From JBGSZX01 sp964640545 (GTDB lineage: Bacteria; Bdellovibrionota; UBA2428), in contig CAZXHL010000055.1 of NCBI GenBank assembly GCA_964640545.1, forward strand, positions 1 to 16,933: a DNA stretch of 16,933 bases, read 5' to 3'. Made by a program: the position numbers and the translations under genes. The notes beneath the pieces are model-generated. The model searched no databases. It was not told the origin of the DNA and was given only the letters and a program-made list of their open reading frames with translations. Positions 1 through 6,341 of this stretch are shown here, in pieces (the first letter of the stretch is position 1; each line of letters opens with the position of its first letter).

Positions 1-1037
1 TAAGCTGCGAATCCGAACCCATAGCCAAATTGATCCACACCCACGATGCCATAGAGCATGTAGGTTGGCGGGAATGTGAGACTCGCCCACAGATATAAGA
101 AGTTTGGAATGTTCATGGACAAGACCATAGGCCACAGACAGCGCTTGAGGCCCCACTTGGAAAGCACAAGTCCGCCGATAATTCCGCCAAGCGTGAGCGC
201 TACAACTCCCACAACGCCGCCAATAAAACCAATGTCAGTGGTCGGGAGCCCCATGCCTCCTTTTGCTACAGGATCCATGAGGAAGAGTGCACTCATTTTT
301 CCTACCATCGATTCGCCGAAGCGGTAGAACATAATAAAGGCGAGGATCACGGCGATGCGATGTTGCGCAAAGTATTCCTTGAAGATCTCATAGCCAATGC
401 TGGGGCCTTTACGAGGTTGGTCCGTATCCGGCTTAGGGGCGCTGAGTTTTATAGCCAGCAATCCAATCCCGAAGGCAGCCGCGCCGATCCATAAGACCTT
501 GGACCAAACAGCAGTAACGCTTTCTCCGTTTTGTTCAAATACTCCTGCGAGATAGACAAGAAAGCCGGTTCCAAAGATCATAGCGAGTCGGTAGGCTGTG
601 GAACGAATGCCTACAAAAAATGCCTGTTCTTTCGGGTTCAGCGCTAGCATGTAAAAGCCATCGACTGCGATATCATGAGTGGCCGAGAAAACGGCCATCA
701 CCCCAAGTAAGGCGAGAAGAATGGTCCAGCCCGCTCCCTGCATGACCAGAAAGCCCATCACGGCAAGCAAGCCAAGCATGACGGCTTGAGTGCCGAGGAT
801 CCAATTTCTTTTGGTGCTGGTGCGGTCCACGAAAGGTCCCCAAAACATTTTGAGCATCCACGGCCACGTGATCAAACTCGTCCAAAGTGCGAGCTGATCA
901 TTGGGCACGTCCATTTTCTTGAACATGATCGTCGCCAGCTGATTGACGATGACATAGGGGACCCCCTCCATAAAATAGAGAGCGGGAACAAGGGCCCAAG
1001 CACGGGGTGAAATATCTGAAGATGTTTTTCTCAGCAC
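1..1037 (-). CDS. AmpG-like MFS permease, 3' end outside the window
   Basis: This is a polytopic inner-membrane transporter of the major facilitator superfamily, most like the AmpG branch that imports anhydro-muropeptides for cell-wall recycling. About 345 residues are visible, and the frame stays open through base 1. The N-terminus has the AmpG-type pattern YFMEGVPYVIVNQL, then WPWMLKMFWGPFVDR (the loop 2-3 motif ending in the Asp-Arg pair) and SATHDIAVDGFY, which resembles the SQDI-hDAY region of AmpG. At least eight hydrophobic segments follow. I chose the GTG at 1037 because it lies just after an in-frame stop and 6 nt after a TAGACT hexamer; the first ATG (971) would cut into the first membrane helix. 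No Shine-Dalgarno is seen. The substrate is inferred from family resemblance only, and a different sugar or peptide ligand is possible. Confidence 0.8.
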   Translation of the reverse strand, partial: MLRKTSSDISPRAWALVPALYFMEGVPYVIVNQLATIMFKKMDVPNDQLALWTSLITWPWMLKMFWGPFVDRTSTKRNWILGTQAVMLGLLAVMGFLVMQGAGWTILLALLGVMAVFSATHDIAVDGFYMLALNPKEQAFFVGIRSTAYRLAMIFGTGFLVYLAGVFEQNGESVTAVWSKVLWIGAAAFGIGLLAIKLSAPKPDTDQPRKGPSIGYEIFKEYFAQHRIAVILAFIMFYRFGESMVGKMSALFLMDPVAKGGMGLPTTDIGFIGGVVGVVALTLGGIIGGLVLSKWGLKRCLWPMVLSMNIPNFLYLWASLTFPPTYMLYGIVGVDQFGYGFGFAA

Positions 1038-1043
1038 CTTTTA

Positions 1044-1071
1044 AGTCTAATGCGCTTCGCTCAAACTACAA
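1044..1071 (-). promoter_or_regulatory. candidate leaderless promoter of the AmpG-like gene
   Basis: On the minus strand TTGTAG (1071-1066) is followed after 16 bp by TAGACT (1049-1044), and the GTG start codon comes 6 nt later. This geometry would start the transcript at or next to the start codon. It follows a pattern seen at several other genes here. The -35 match is only TTG, so confidence is limited. Confidence 0.4.
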
Positions 1072-1076
1072 GTTTC

Positions 1077-1604
1077 TCAATTCGTGTTACCGTGTTTTTG
1101 GGCAAAATACTTTAGAGCTTCTTTGATAACACCTGCTTCTGAAAGACTTAGCTTTTGGCTCAGGGCCTTTAAAGTTTCGAGATCTTCTCTTCGGAGTCTG
1201 AAATTTTTTGTGGCGGTGGGGTAGGCGCCTTTTCTTCCTATGTGTGGAAGCCAGCCGTCACATTTTTTTAGGGGAATATTTCTGAAGCTAACTTTTGCTT
1301 CGCCCCTTCGAAGGCTATTGACGGCAGTTCTTAGATCTTCGGGAAAATCTTCTGTCATTAAGATTGCTGGCTTTTTAATGACAATCGCGGGAAGCAATTC
1401 CAAAACTCTAGGTTCAATGTTCTCGCCAACCCAAAGAGCCTCTTGGGCCGTAAATCTTCTGGGGCTTTTTTTGACTTGGGTGTCGATAAGTCTTTCATGG
1501 GCTAGGCGGCCCATGACTTTTCTATAACGGGGATCCTGCTTTAATTTTTTTAGTTTTCGGGCTTTCTTCTTGGCGAGAGCCTGTATTTTTTCTCGCTGGT
1601 TCAT
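1077..1604 (-). CDS. hypothetical protein with ribbon-helix-helix-like C-terminus (possible antitoxin)
   Basis: I do not recognise a named family for this 175-residue protein. It has a very basic N-terminus (residues 3-33, Lys/Arg rich), a middle part with EPRVLELLPAIVIKKP (64-79), and a C-terminal segment (about 132-170) that reads like a CopG/Arc-type ribbon-helix-helix: a short strand KNFRLRRE, a helix DLETLKALSQKLSLS, then a helix EAGVIKEALKYFAQ. That suggests DNA binding and autoregulation at the palindrome upstream of the pair. Its ATG overlaps the stop of the preceding gene (ATGA, 1604-1601), and GGAGA lies 7 nt upstream, so the two are translationally coupled. By position and fold it is a candidate antitoxin or regulator for the 1601-2080 product, with the less usual toxin-first order. 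This role is inferred. Confidence 0.6.
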   Translation of the reverse strand: MNQREKIQALAKKKARKLKKLKQDPRYRKVMGRLAHERLIDTQVKKSPRRFTAQEALWVGENIEPRVLELLPAIVIKKPAILMTEDFPEDLRTAVNSLRRGEAKVSFRNIPLKKCDGWLPHIGRKGAYPTATKNFRLRREDLETLKALSQKLSLSEAGVIKEALKYFAQKHGNTN

Positions 1605-2080
1605 AAGATCGTCTCCAAATCGACATTGTATTTATCGGCCAAATCATAAATGCGATCATCGCAGTCTTCGCTGGCCAAATAATCCGTTAGGAGTTGTTTG
1701 TTTTTTGTGGGCGCCATTTTTGCTTTTGAAAGCATGATGAATACAGGCTCCGCTATTTTTGCATCGACGAACTGACCCTTATAAATGCTTTGATACTGAG
1801 TCTCTTCTGGCATCCAAGCTTTGTGGCCTTCGGGGTCGAGGCTTTTGTGGATGCTGGTTAGCAATTCATTTAGCTTATCTCGAACTCTGTGGGTTAGTTC
1901 GTTGTAGGTGTCGACATCCATGGTGGCGTTGATTTGAATATTTAAGTCGGCTTCGAGAAGAGCAGTTTGCCCAATAACTAGCACCATTGTTTCTTGTATC
2001 GGAGCAAGTCCTTCGTCTAAGGCTCGGCGATTTTCTTCCACAATCCATTCATCGAGTTTTTTGAAAATTTTCTTAAGCAT
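1601..2080 (-). CDS. hypothetical protein, possible nucleotidyltransferase-like fold (possible toxin)
   Basis: This cytoplasmic protein of 159 residues has no signal peptide. Residues 34-60 (LVIGQTALLEADL, then TMDVDTY) recall the minimal nucleotidyltransferase signature, a glycine-containing turn followed by a T-x-D-x-D strand, as in DUF6036/AbiEii-like proteins; D55 and D57 would be the metal-binding pair. The later stretch EPVFIMLSKAKMAPTKNKQLLTDYL (111-135) resembles the part of such proteins that reads roughly 'P-x-x-hhhhKh-A-x-x-x-K-D'. The canonical GG/GS is G37-Q38 here, so the assignment is weak. It is the first gene of a two-gene unit with the RHH-like gene, with a 4-bp overlap. No Shine-Dalgarno is present. 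A perfect TATAAT lies 6 nt before the ATG, suggesting a leaderless message under control of the palindrome at 2103-2124. Confidence 0.6.
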   Translation of the reverse strand: MLKKIFKKLDEWIVEENRRALDEGLAPIQETMVLVIGQTALLEADLNIQINATMDVDTYNELTHRVRDKLNELLTSIHKSLDPEGHKAWMPEETQYQSIYKGQFVDAKIAEPVFIMLSKAKMAPTKNKQLLTDYLASEDCDDRIYDLADKYNVDLETIL

Positions 2081-2086
2081 AGGTAT

Positions 2087-2092
2087 ATTATA
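2087..2092 (-). promoter_or_regulatory. -10 box TATAAT 6 nt before the start codon
   Basis: Reading the minus strand, TATAAT (2092-2087) is followed by six bases and then the ATG at 2080, so transcription should begin at about the A of the ATG. No -35 consensus is seen at 16-18 bp; that position falls inside the 22-bp palindrome. A repressor bound there would directly block polymerase. Confidence 0.55.
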
Positions 2093-2102
2093 TCATTGAT
2101 TT

Positions 2103-2124
2103 ATAAAATGTACGTACATTTTAT
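2103..2124. promoter_or_regulatory. 22-bp perfect palindrome, candidate operator
   Basis: The 22 bases from 2103 to 2124 are identical on both strands, with the half-site ATAAAATGTAC repeated inverted with no spacer. The centre lies between 2113 and 2114. The site covers the -35 region of the two-gene unit 2080-1077 and lies 10 bp from its TATAAT. A shorter AT-only palindrome (2129-2142) and an imperfect ATAAC/GTTAT repeat (2140-2155) flank it. Position and symmetry fit a dimeric or tetrameric repressor such as the RHH-like product of the operon. The binding protein is inferred. Confidence 0.6.
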
Positions 2125-2180
2125 TGTATATTAATATTAATAACTTATGTGTTATCTGTTTGAGGGGTTCAAGGGTTTGT

Positions 2181-3005
2181 TTAAACTTCGGCCCTCGCCT
2201 GCATAAAAGAATAGTGAGATATAGCTTCGGGGTTTTTGGAGACGGCACGAAGTTCGGCCTTCATGCCCTCCACCATTTCTTTTGAAACACACTCTGCTGC
2301 TAGCAGGGACGGAGCCGCACTCAATAACAATTCCGTCCAATATTGAATCGTGCGCCGACGTTTCTCGGGCTCCCGGTTGTCGAAGTGTAGAGAGATAACT
2401 TTGGTTTGGATGTTTTGGAAACCCTGACTCAGCAACAAATTTCCTAGCTTCGCTCCCACAAAAGGATCCCCAGCATTTTCCCACTGGTAATCGTTGAAAG
2501 CCATCCAGTACTTCCACGTATTGGGCGAATAAGGATTTAGAAAAAACGAAGAGTTCATGACCTCAGAAATATAAACAGGCGAACCTTTTTTTAAAACGCG
2601 TTTCACCTCGGACAAAACTTTCTCAGGTTGTGGAATGTGTTCAAGTATCCAACACAAAAAAGCTCCGTCGAATTTTCGTCCCTCAAAATCCATGTCTTGA
2701 GCATTTGCCTTCTGAAAATTGAAACGCTCGGCGCCTAAAAAACCTTTTTCCATGCGCTTCTGAAGAGTGGCGAGCTGTCTATCGGACGAGTCGATGCCCG
2801 TGATTTGAAGCCGTGGAAAACGTCTTAGAAGAATTTCCGTCTGAGCCCCGACACCACACCCTACTTCTAAAATTCGTTCGCAGTCGCTAAAATCAACATT
2901 GCGGTAAAGCGCATGTTCAAAATAGTCGGCTTGGCGCAATAGGCGCTCCTGCTCTTCATCCGAAAAGCCATGCAAATAGGGAAAATTGCTAATATCGGTG
3001 TTCAT
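2181..3005 (-). CDS. class I SAM-dependent methyltransferase
   Basis: This 274-residue soluble protein has a Rossmann-fold methyltransferase domain at about residues 40-150. Motif I is ILEVGCGVGAQT (45-56), the acidic residue binding the ribose of SAM is D72 in GIDSS, motif II is near NAQDMDF (101-107), and the segment FDGAFLCWILEHIPQP (112-127) is the post-III region with the typical hLEHh pattern. The arrangement matches Methyltransf_11/UbiE-type small-molecule methyltransferases. Residues 155-274 form a C-terminal part with aromatic WKYW and DYQWENAGDP stretches, probably a substrate cap. The substrate cannot be told. It stands alone between an EF-hand gene and the AT-rich operator region. 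There is no Shine-Dalgarno; a TATGTT box ends 8 nt before the ATG. Confidence 0.88.
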   Translation of the reverse strand: MNTDISNFPYLHGFSDEEQERLLRQADYFEHALYRNVDFSDCERILEVGCGVGAQTEILLRRFPRLQITGIDSSDRQLATLQKRMEKGFLGAERFNFQKANAQDMDFEGRKFDGAFLCWILEHIPQPEKVLSEVKRVLKKGSPVYISEVMNSSFFLNPYSPNTWKYWMAFNDYQWENAGDPFVGAKLGNLLLSQGFQNIQTKVISLHFDNREPEKRRRTIQYWTELLLSAAPSLLAAECVSKEMVEGMKAELRAVSKNPEAISHYSFMQARAEV

Positions 3006-3013
3006 TGACCGGA

Positions 3014-3042
3014 AACATAGGCACCACGCCGATTTCTCGCAA
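3014..3042 (-). promoter_or_regulatory. candidate leaderless promoter of the methyltransferase gene
   Basis: On the minus strand TTGCGA (3042-3037) and TATGTT (3019-3014) are separated by 17 bp, and the ATG follows 8 nt after the -10. Each hexamer matches the sigma-70 consensus at four of six positions. This places the transcript start at or beside the start codon. Confidence 0.45.
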
Positions 3043-3179
3043 GCATTTAACTGTGTTCCGAGCCTAGATTGGTATCAGCTCCCCCAAAATGAGCCAAAAC
3101 TATAATAAAGGCAGCCTTTTGTGGGCCCGCTCATGTATTTTGCGATGCCCATCAATGAAAAGCTTAGTGGCTCGAACGC

Positions 3180-3551
3180 TTAGTCTTGCGAGCGCTCTTT
3201 ACGCTCTTTGCGCTTTTCTCTACGTTCTTCTTTTTGTTCTTTGCGCCATTCTTTGACGTCGCCGCGTTCGTCTTCATCGATTTTTCCATCACCATTATCG
3301 TCGAAAGTTTCTAACACTTTCATGCGTTTTTCTTTTCGTTTTTTCTTGAGCTCGATTTTCTCTTCATTGTTCAGCTGGCCGTCGCCATCTGCATCGAAAT
3401 GTTTGAGGGCCCGCTTGTGTTGCCTGGCTTTGCGCTCAGCCTTTTTTTCTGATTTCTCGTCTACCTCATCTGCTGAGGCCGTGGGCGCGTTAATCGTCCC
3501 CATTGTAAAAACGAGAGCTAATAGTTGAAGAAGTTTGTAGTCGATTTTCAT
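3180..3551 (-). CDS. secreted two-EF-hand protein with highly charged tail
   Basis: This 123-residue protein has an N-terminal signal peptide (about 1-27, hydrophobic core LLQLLALVFTMG, likely cleavage after the A-S-A at 25-27). The mature protein carries two canonical 12-residue EF-hand loops: D53-x-D55-x-D57-G-x-L-x-x-E-E64 and D84-x-N86-x-D88-G-x-I-x-x-D-E95. Both keep the Ca-binding positions 1, 3, 5, 6 and the terminal Glu, and each sits next to a helix. The regions around and after the loops are almost entirely Lys, Arg and Glu (residues 32-50, 65-80, 100-121) and should form long charged single helices. A calcium-sensing or calcium-buffering periplasmic role is inferred. A strong AGGGGG Shine-Dalgarno lies 5 nt before the ATG, so this gene is leadered, unlike several neighbours. 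It is close to bacterial EF-hand/CREC-like small proteins; the exact function is unknown. Confidence 0.85.
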   Translation of the reverse strand: MKIDYKLLQLLALVFTMGTINAPTASADEVDEKSEKKAERKARQHKRALKHFDADGDGQLNNEEKIELKKKRKEKRMKVLETFDDNGDGKIDEDERGDVKEWRKEQKEERREKRKERKERSQD

Positions 3552-3781
3552 TGTTCCCCCTAAGCGGCCTCTAGACCTTTATGGCTAGCTTTCATAGTGT
3601 AGACGCAGTCGGAGGCAAAAAGGTTCAGATAAATTTGAAAATAAATGTTAAAGCCTTCAAATTGTTCGGTCTTAGCAAGAAATTAACGAGAGCCTCACCA
3701 AGACAGCCTTCTTTTGCACCTAGTTTGATGCGCATATTGGGGCTATTGTGGGGTAGTCGTATTTTATGAGAGGGCTAAGAA
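3552..3781. other. 230-bp divergent intergenic region
   Basis: This gap separates the EF-hand gene (-) from the deacylase gene (+). It holds both Shine-Dalgarno sites (RC AGGGGG next to 3551; GAGAGGG before 3782). One poor promoter for the EF-hand gene is possible (RC TTGCCT at 3618-3613, 16 bp, TATGAA at 3596-3591). I see no RNA gene or strong hairpin in it. Confidence 0.5.
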
Positions 3782-4657
3782 GTGTTTTTTAATCAGAAAG
3801 TCCTTAATGAAGACGTTCAAATGTGTAGTCTATCAAAGGGCTCGGGACCTCATTTATTAATTTTTGGTGCGATACATGGAAATGAAACATGTGGTCCTGA
3901 AGCTCTTGAGCGGATTCGATTTGATATTGATTCGGGAAAAATTTCATTGAAGCAAGGTACTGTCACTTGGGTGCCTGTCTGTAATCCGGAAGCCTTCAAA
4001 AATGGGGCGAGGTATGTCGAAGAAAATCTGAATCGAGTTTTTGAAGTTTCTTCGAATGTTAAAAGCTACGAAGAAAGACTGGCTCAAGTTCTTTGCCCGC
4101 TTTTTGCGGGGGCAGATTTCTTCCTAGATCTTCATAGCATGCAATCAGAGGGAGATCCTTTTGTTTTCCTAAATGAATCCACTGAGGCATCTCGAGTGTT
4201 TTGTGAGTCTTTAGGACTGCCCTATTTGCTTGAGGGGTGGCCAGCGGCCTATCGAAAGATGCCGCAATTTCGATCGGCATGTACACAAACGTTTGCGGAT
4301 AAATTGAATATCCCTAATGCATTGGTTGAGTGTGGTCGCCACGGTACAGCTGAGTCTGCGCAAGTTGGCTACGAAAGTGTGAAAGCTGCACTTAAGTATC
4401 TGGATATGATTCCTCCTGAATCATCTAGCGGTTCCACAAAGAAACCGATTGCCATTGAGATGAAGGACATTATTTTACGAGAAAATGCGGGAGACAGTCT
4501 CGCGCGTGATTGGAGAAATTTTGATCCTATCAAAAAGGGGGACTTGCTAGCCACCCGATCGTCTGGTGTGGAGATCCTCGCGCCTTATAGTGGCTACATG
4601 ATTTTGCCAAGTCCGGATTCAAACGTAGGGACGGAGCTTTTTTATCTAGGGACCTAG
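3782..4657 (+). CDS. succinylglutamate desuccinylase/aspartoacylase-family zinc deacylase
   Basis: This 291-residue cytoplasmic metal-dependent hydrolase belongs to the AstE/AspA family (M14-like fold), which removes acyl groups from N-acyl amino acids. The zinc site is visible: GAIHGNE gives H32 and E35, and FFLDLHS gives H118. NLNRVF (83-87) supplies the family's Asn-Arg substrate pair, and E183 in ALVECG is in the position of the catalytic glutamate. A small beta domain (about 225-291, ending in ILAPYSGYMILP) forms the C-terminal barrel typical of the family. The start is a GTG at 3782 with GAGAGGG about 8 nt upstream; no ATG precedes the domain. No arginine-catabolism (ast) genes surround it, so the acyl substrate is unknown. 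It is followed by the secreted protein gene at 4745 with 87 bp between. Confidence 0.88.
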   Translation: MFFNQKVLNEDVQMCSLSKGSGPHLLIFGAIHGNETCGPEALERIRFDIDSGKISLKQGTVTWVPVCNPEAFKNGARYVEENLNRVFEVSSNVKSYEERLAQVLCPLFAGADFFLDLHSMQSEGDPFVFLNESTEASRVFCESLGLPYLLEGWPAAYRKMPQFRSACTQTFADKLNIPNALVECGRHGTAESAQVGYESVKAALKYLDMIPPESSSGSTKKPIAIEMKDIILRENAGDSLARDWRNFDPIKKGDLLATRSSGVEILAPYSGYMILPSPDSNVGTELFYLGT

Positions 4658-4744
4658 ACTTCATTGAGCAGGGGCAAAAATGAGGCTCTAATTAATTGTA
4701 TTTGGACCTAATTTTTCCGATCCAAAGCTCCGAAAAGTAAAAAG

Positions 4745-5923
4745 ATGCAATATCTTAGGCAAATTGTCGGAGTCCTATGCTTGGCCTTAGTGGCGGGGCA
4801 AGCTTCTGCCATGGATCCATTGCGGGATCCCAAGAGACTGCTCTCTCCCAAAAGAGAAACTGTTGAAGTTGTAAATACCGCGAGGGTCATTCTTGCCGAC
4901 TATGACTTGATTCGAAAAGATTTTCCGGGGCTCGCAGCAAAATCAAATGAAGAGATAGATCAATGGCTGTTAAAAAATACAGCTGTCATTTCCAAACCTC
5001 AGGCAGCACAAAGCAAAGTCAACACATCAATTCAAACCAAGGGTGAAATGAATGCCTATCGCCCCAAAGACTATAATCGAGCCATTGTTGTCGACACTCC
5101 GGAGGGACTCATCGACATAAAAGGCGCAGGTTCACTGAATCCCAACAATAATCATCACGGCCGAAACGGTGGAAATGGATTAGCCTCACTTGGCGAATCC
5201 ATTCGTGAATTTAGTTACCAAAAACTTGTTGAGAATGTGTTTCGTCATGCAGATGCTCCGGTCGAAACTGTAGGATCTTACGCTGTGATTGATTTGGGTT
5301 TCGACATCAAGCATGTCGATGGTGTGGTGGCTCCCGCCGGAAGTATTCTTCGGCAGGCGCACAGGCGTAGTGAGGGAGAATACAGTCTCTTAGGTGAGAC
5401 CCGCTCGCTCGAGATTGAGCGTGTCTTGAGACGTTATGGTATCAGCTCTGGTGGTGCCGCGCTCCAAACATCGCCCAATGCGCGGATTAACATCCAGGGA
5501 ACAGCTGATGGCGCCGTTCTAGATTTTGGAGCTTTTCTTGTTGAAGACAAGTTTACAAAGCCAGCAAGACATTTTTATGGGACGAAGATTTTGCTAGACC
5601 CTAAGTCGGCTGATTATGTTCAGCCTGACCCTAAAATTAGAGTGCCTTATGAGGATTGGGGTTTCACTCGCAGTGGCATTGGAGATCCGACTCAAGACAA
5701 TCCTTGGATTTACGCCCATGAACTAGCGATCTCGCTTAGAGATGGAACAGCAACAAGGGCTGATGCTGAACACCATTTGAAGACAATGCTCAATCCTGCG
5801 ATCGAGAGATTTGAAGCAGCTGGTTTGCGTCCTGTTCCTTTCGTAATGGAAAGTACCGTTAAGACAGTTTCGATAGGCAAGAGCTGCGCTACTTTGTTAA
5901 ATAGTTTGGTCATCAATCGTTAA
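4745..5923 (+). CDS. secreted protein with divergent SelO-like pseudokinase fold
   Basis: The 392-residue product begins with a signal peptide (1-22, core VGVLCLALVAGQASA) and so should act outside the cytoplasm. It is not a clear family member at first sight, but its motifs follow SelO (protein AMPylase, pseudokinase fold) in order. DIKGAG (124-129) matches the SelO 'hKGSG' beta-strand with nucleotide-binding Lys (K126). GGNGLASLGESIREF (142-156) matches 'DGRAVLxSSIREF' with the alpha-C Glu (E155). GSILRQAHRR (199-208) matches 'GAVLxRVAxSHxR'. ARINIQGTADGAVLDFGAF (246-264) gives N249 and a DFG at 260-262, corresponding to the metal-binding Asn and the 'DYGPFGF' Asp. The SelO TDN aspartate is not evident. 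At about 370 mature residues it is shorter than bacterial SelO (about 480). Motif assignment is by eye; AMP transfer is inferred and could be lost. No strong Shine-Dalgarno is seen. Confidence 0.6.
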   Translation: MQYLRQIVGVLCLALVAGQASAMDPLRDPKRLLSPKRETVEVVNTARVILADYDLIRKDFPGLAAKSNEEIDQWLLKNTAVISKPQAAQSKVNTSIQTKGEMNAYRPKDYNRAIVVDTPEGLIDIKGAGSLNPNNNHHGRNGGNGLASLGESIREFSYQKLVENVFRHADAPVETVGSYAVIDLGFDIKHVDGVVAPAGSILRQAHRRSEGEYSLLGETRSLEIERVLRRYGISSGGAALQTSPNARINIQGTADGAVLDFGAFLVEDKFTKPARHFYGTKILLDPKSADYVQPDPKIRVPYEDWGFTRSGIGDPTQDNPWIYAHELAISLRDGTATRADAEHHLKTMLNPAIERFEAAGLRPVPFVMESTVKTVSIGKSCATLLNSLVINR

Positions 5924-5936
5924 GGACTATTCAGAG

Positions 5937-6191
5937 CTATTCGACCCCACTTTTTAGGGCCATTCCCACATAAGAGGTCCAGCTCCCACTGCCTTCAGCC
6001 ACCTTGCGGAAAAGAATGCTTGGGATATCGAGGAAGATGAGGTCTCCTTTCTCAAGAACGCTTTCGGCTTTTAAACAGGCCTCACTCCAAGAATGAGAGC
6101 TATGAGAATTTGCAGAAGCTTGGTTGATGTTTAGAGTGGTAGTTATTAAGAACACTGCTATTAGAGTTCTGTGCGTAGACCTGAGCCTCAT
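5937..6191 (-). pseudogene. truncated YiiX-like (permuted NlpC/P60, papain-fold) remnant
   Basis: The frame can be read from an ATG at 6191, or from 6242 if a longer start is used. GGAGG lies 12 nt before 6191. It encodes a signal peptide (core LIAVFLITTTLNINQASA) and then the start of a permuted papain-like domain: KGDLIFLDIPSILFRKVAE and GSWTSYVGMAL. In YiiX/YebB-like proteins the second motif is normally SHVG with the catalytic His; here the His is Tyr. The domain then stops at GVE, so the C-terminal half that carries the catalytic Cys is absent. The stop lies 13 bp from the end of the convergent SelO-like gene. Loss of both catalytic residues fits a decayed remnant rather than an active hydrolase. 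A short non-enzymatic secreted protein is the alternative. Confidence 0.6.
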
Positions 6192-6306
6192 CACTCTGCT
6201 TAGCCTCCAGACAAGGATGGCTTTGTGTAAAATGAACCACAAGGTCTTTAAGCGTGGGGAAGAATTGAAGGCTCACAGCCAAATGCTTGAATTTAAGGAC
6301 TGCTGC

Positions 6307-6334
6307 TTGAATGTCTCGGTCTAGTTGCTACTAT
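6307..6334 (+). promoter_or_regulatory. candidate leaderless promoter of the phospholipase D-like gene
   Basis: TTGAAT (6307-6312), a 16-bp spacer and TACTAT (6329-6334) stand 7 nt before the ATG at 6342. No Shine-Dalgarno lies between. The geometry matches that before other genes in the window. Confidence 0.45.
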
Positions 6335-6341
6335 TTGTCGT

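Noticed and set aside
76..1010. Short plus-strand open frames opposite the AmpG-like gene
   Set aside because: The minus strand reads continuously as an MFS protein with family motifs, so these are antisense shadows.
2129..2155. AT-only palindromes upstream of the two-gene module
   Set aside because: Low-complexity A/T sequence gives such symmetry by chance; only the 22-bp site with a GTAC core is kept.
3107..3119. AAAGG-CAG-CCTTT hairpin after the EF-hand gene
   Set aside because: Only a five-base stem with a three-base loop and no T-run; too weak to call a terminator.
3581..3769. 62-codon plus-strand open frame between the EF-hand and deacylase genes
   Set aside because: No Shine-Dalgarno or promoter geometry, no recognisable domain, unremarkable composition, and it lies in the divergent upstream region where regulatory DNA is expected.
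6124..6324. 66-codon plus-strand frame opposite the truncated YiiX-like remnant
   Set aside because: It overlaps a recognisable minus-strand domain and has no signal of its own.
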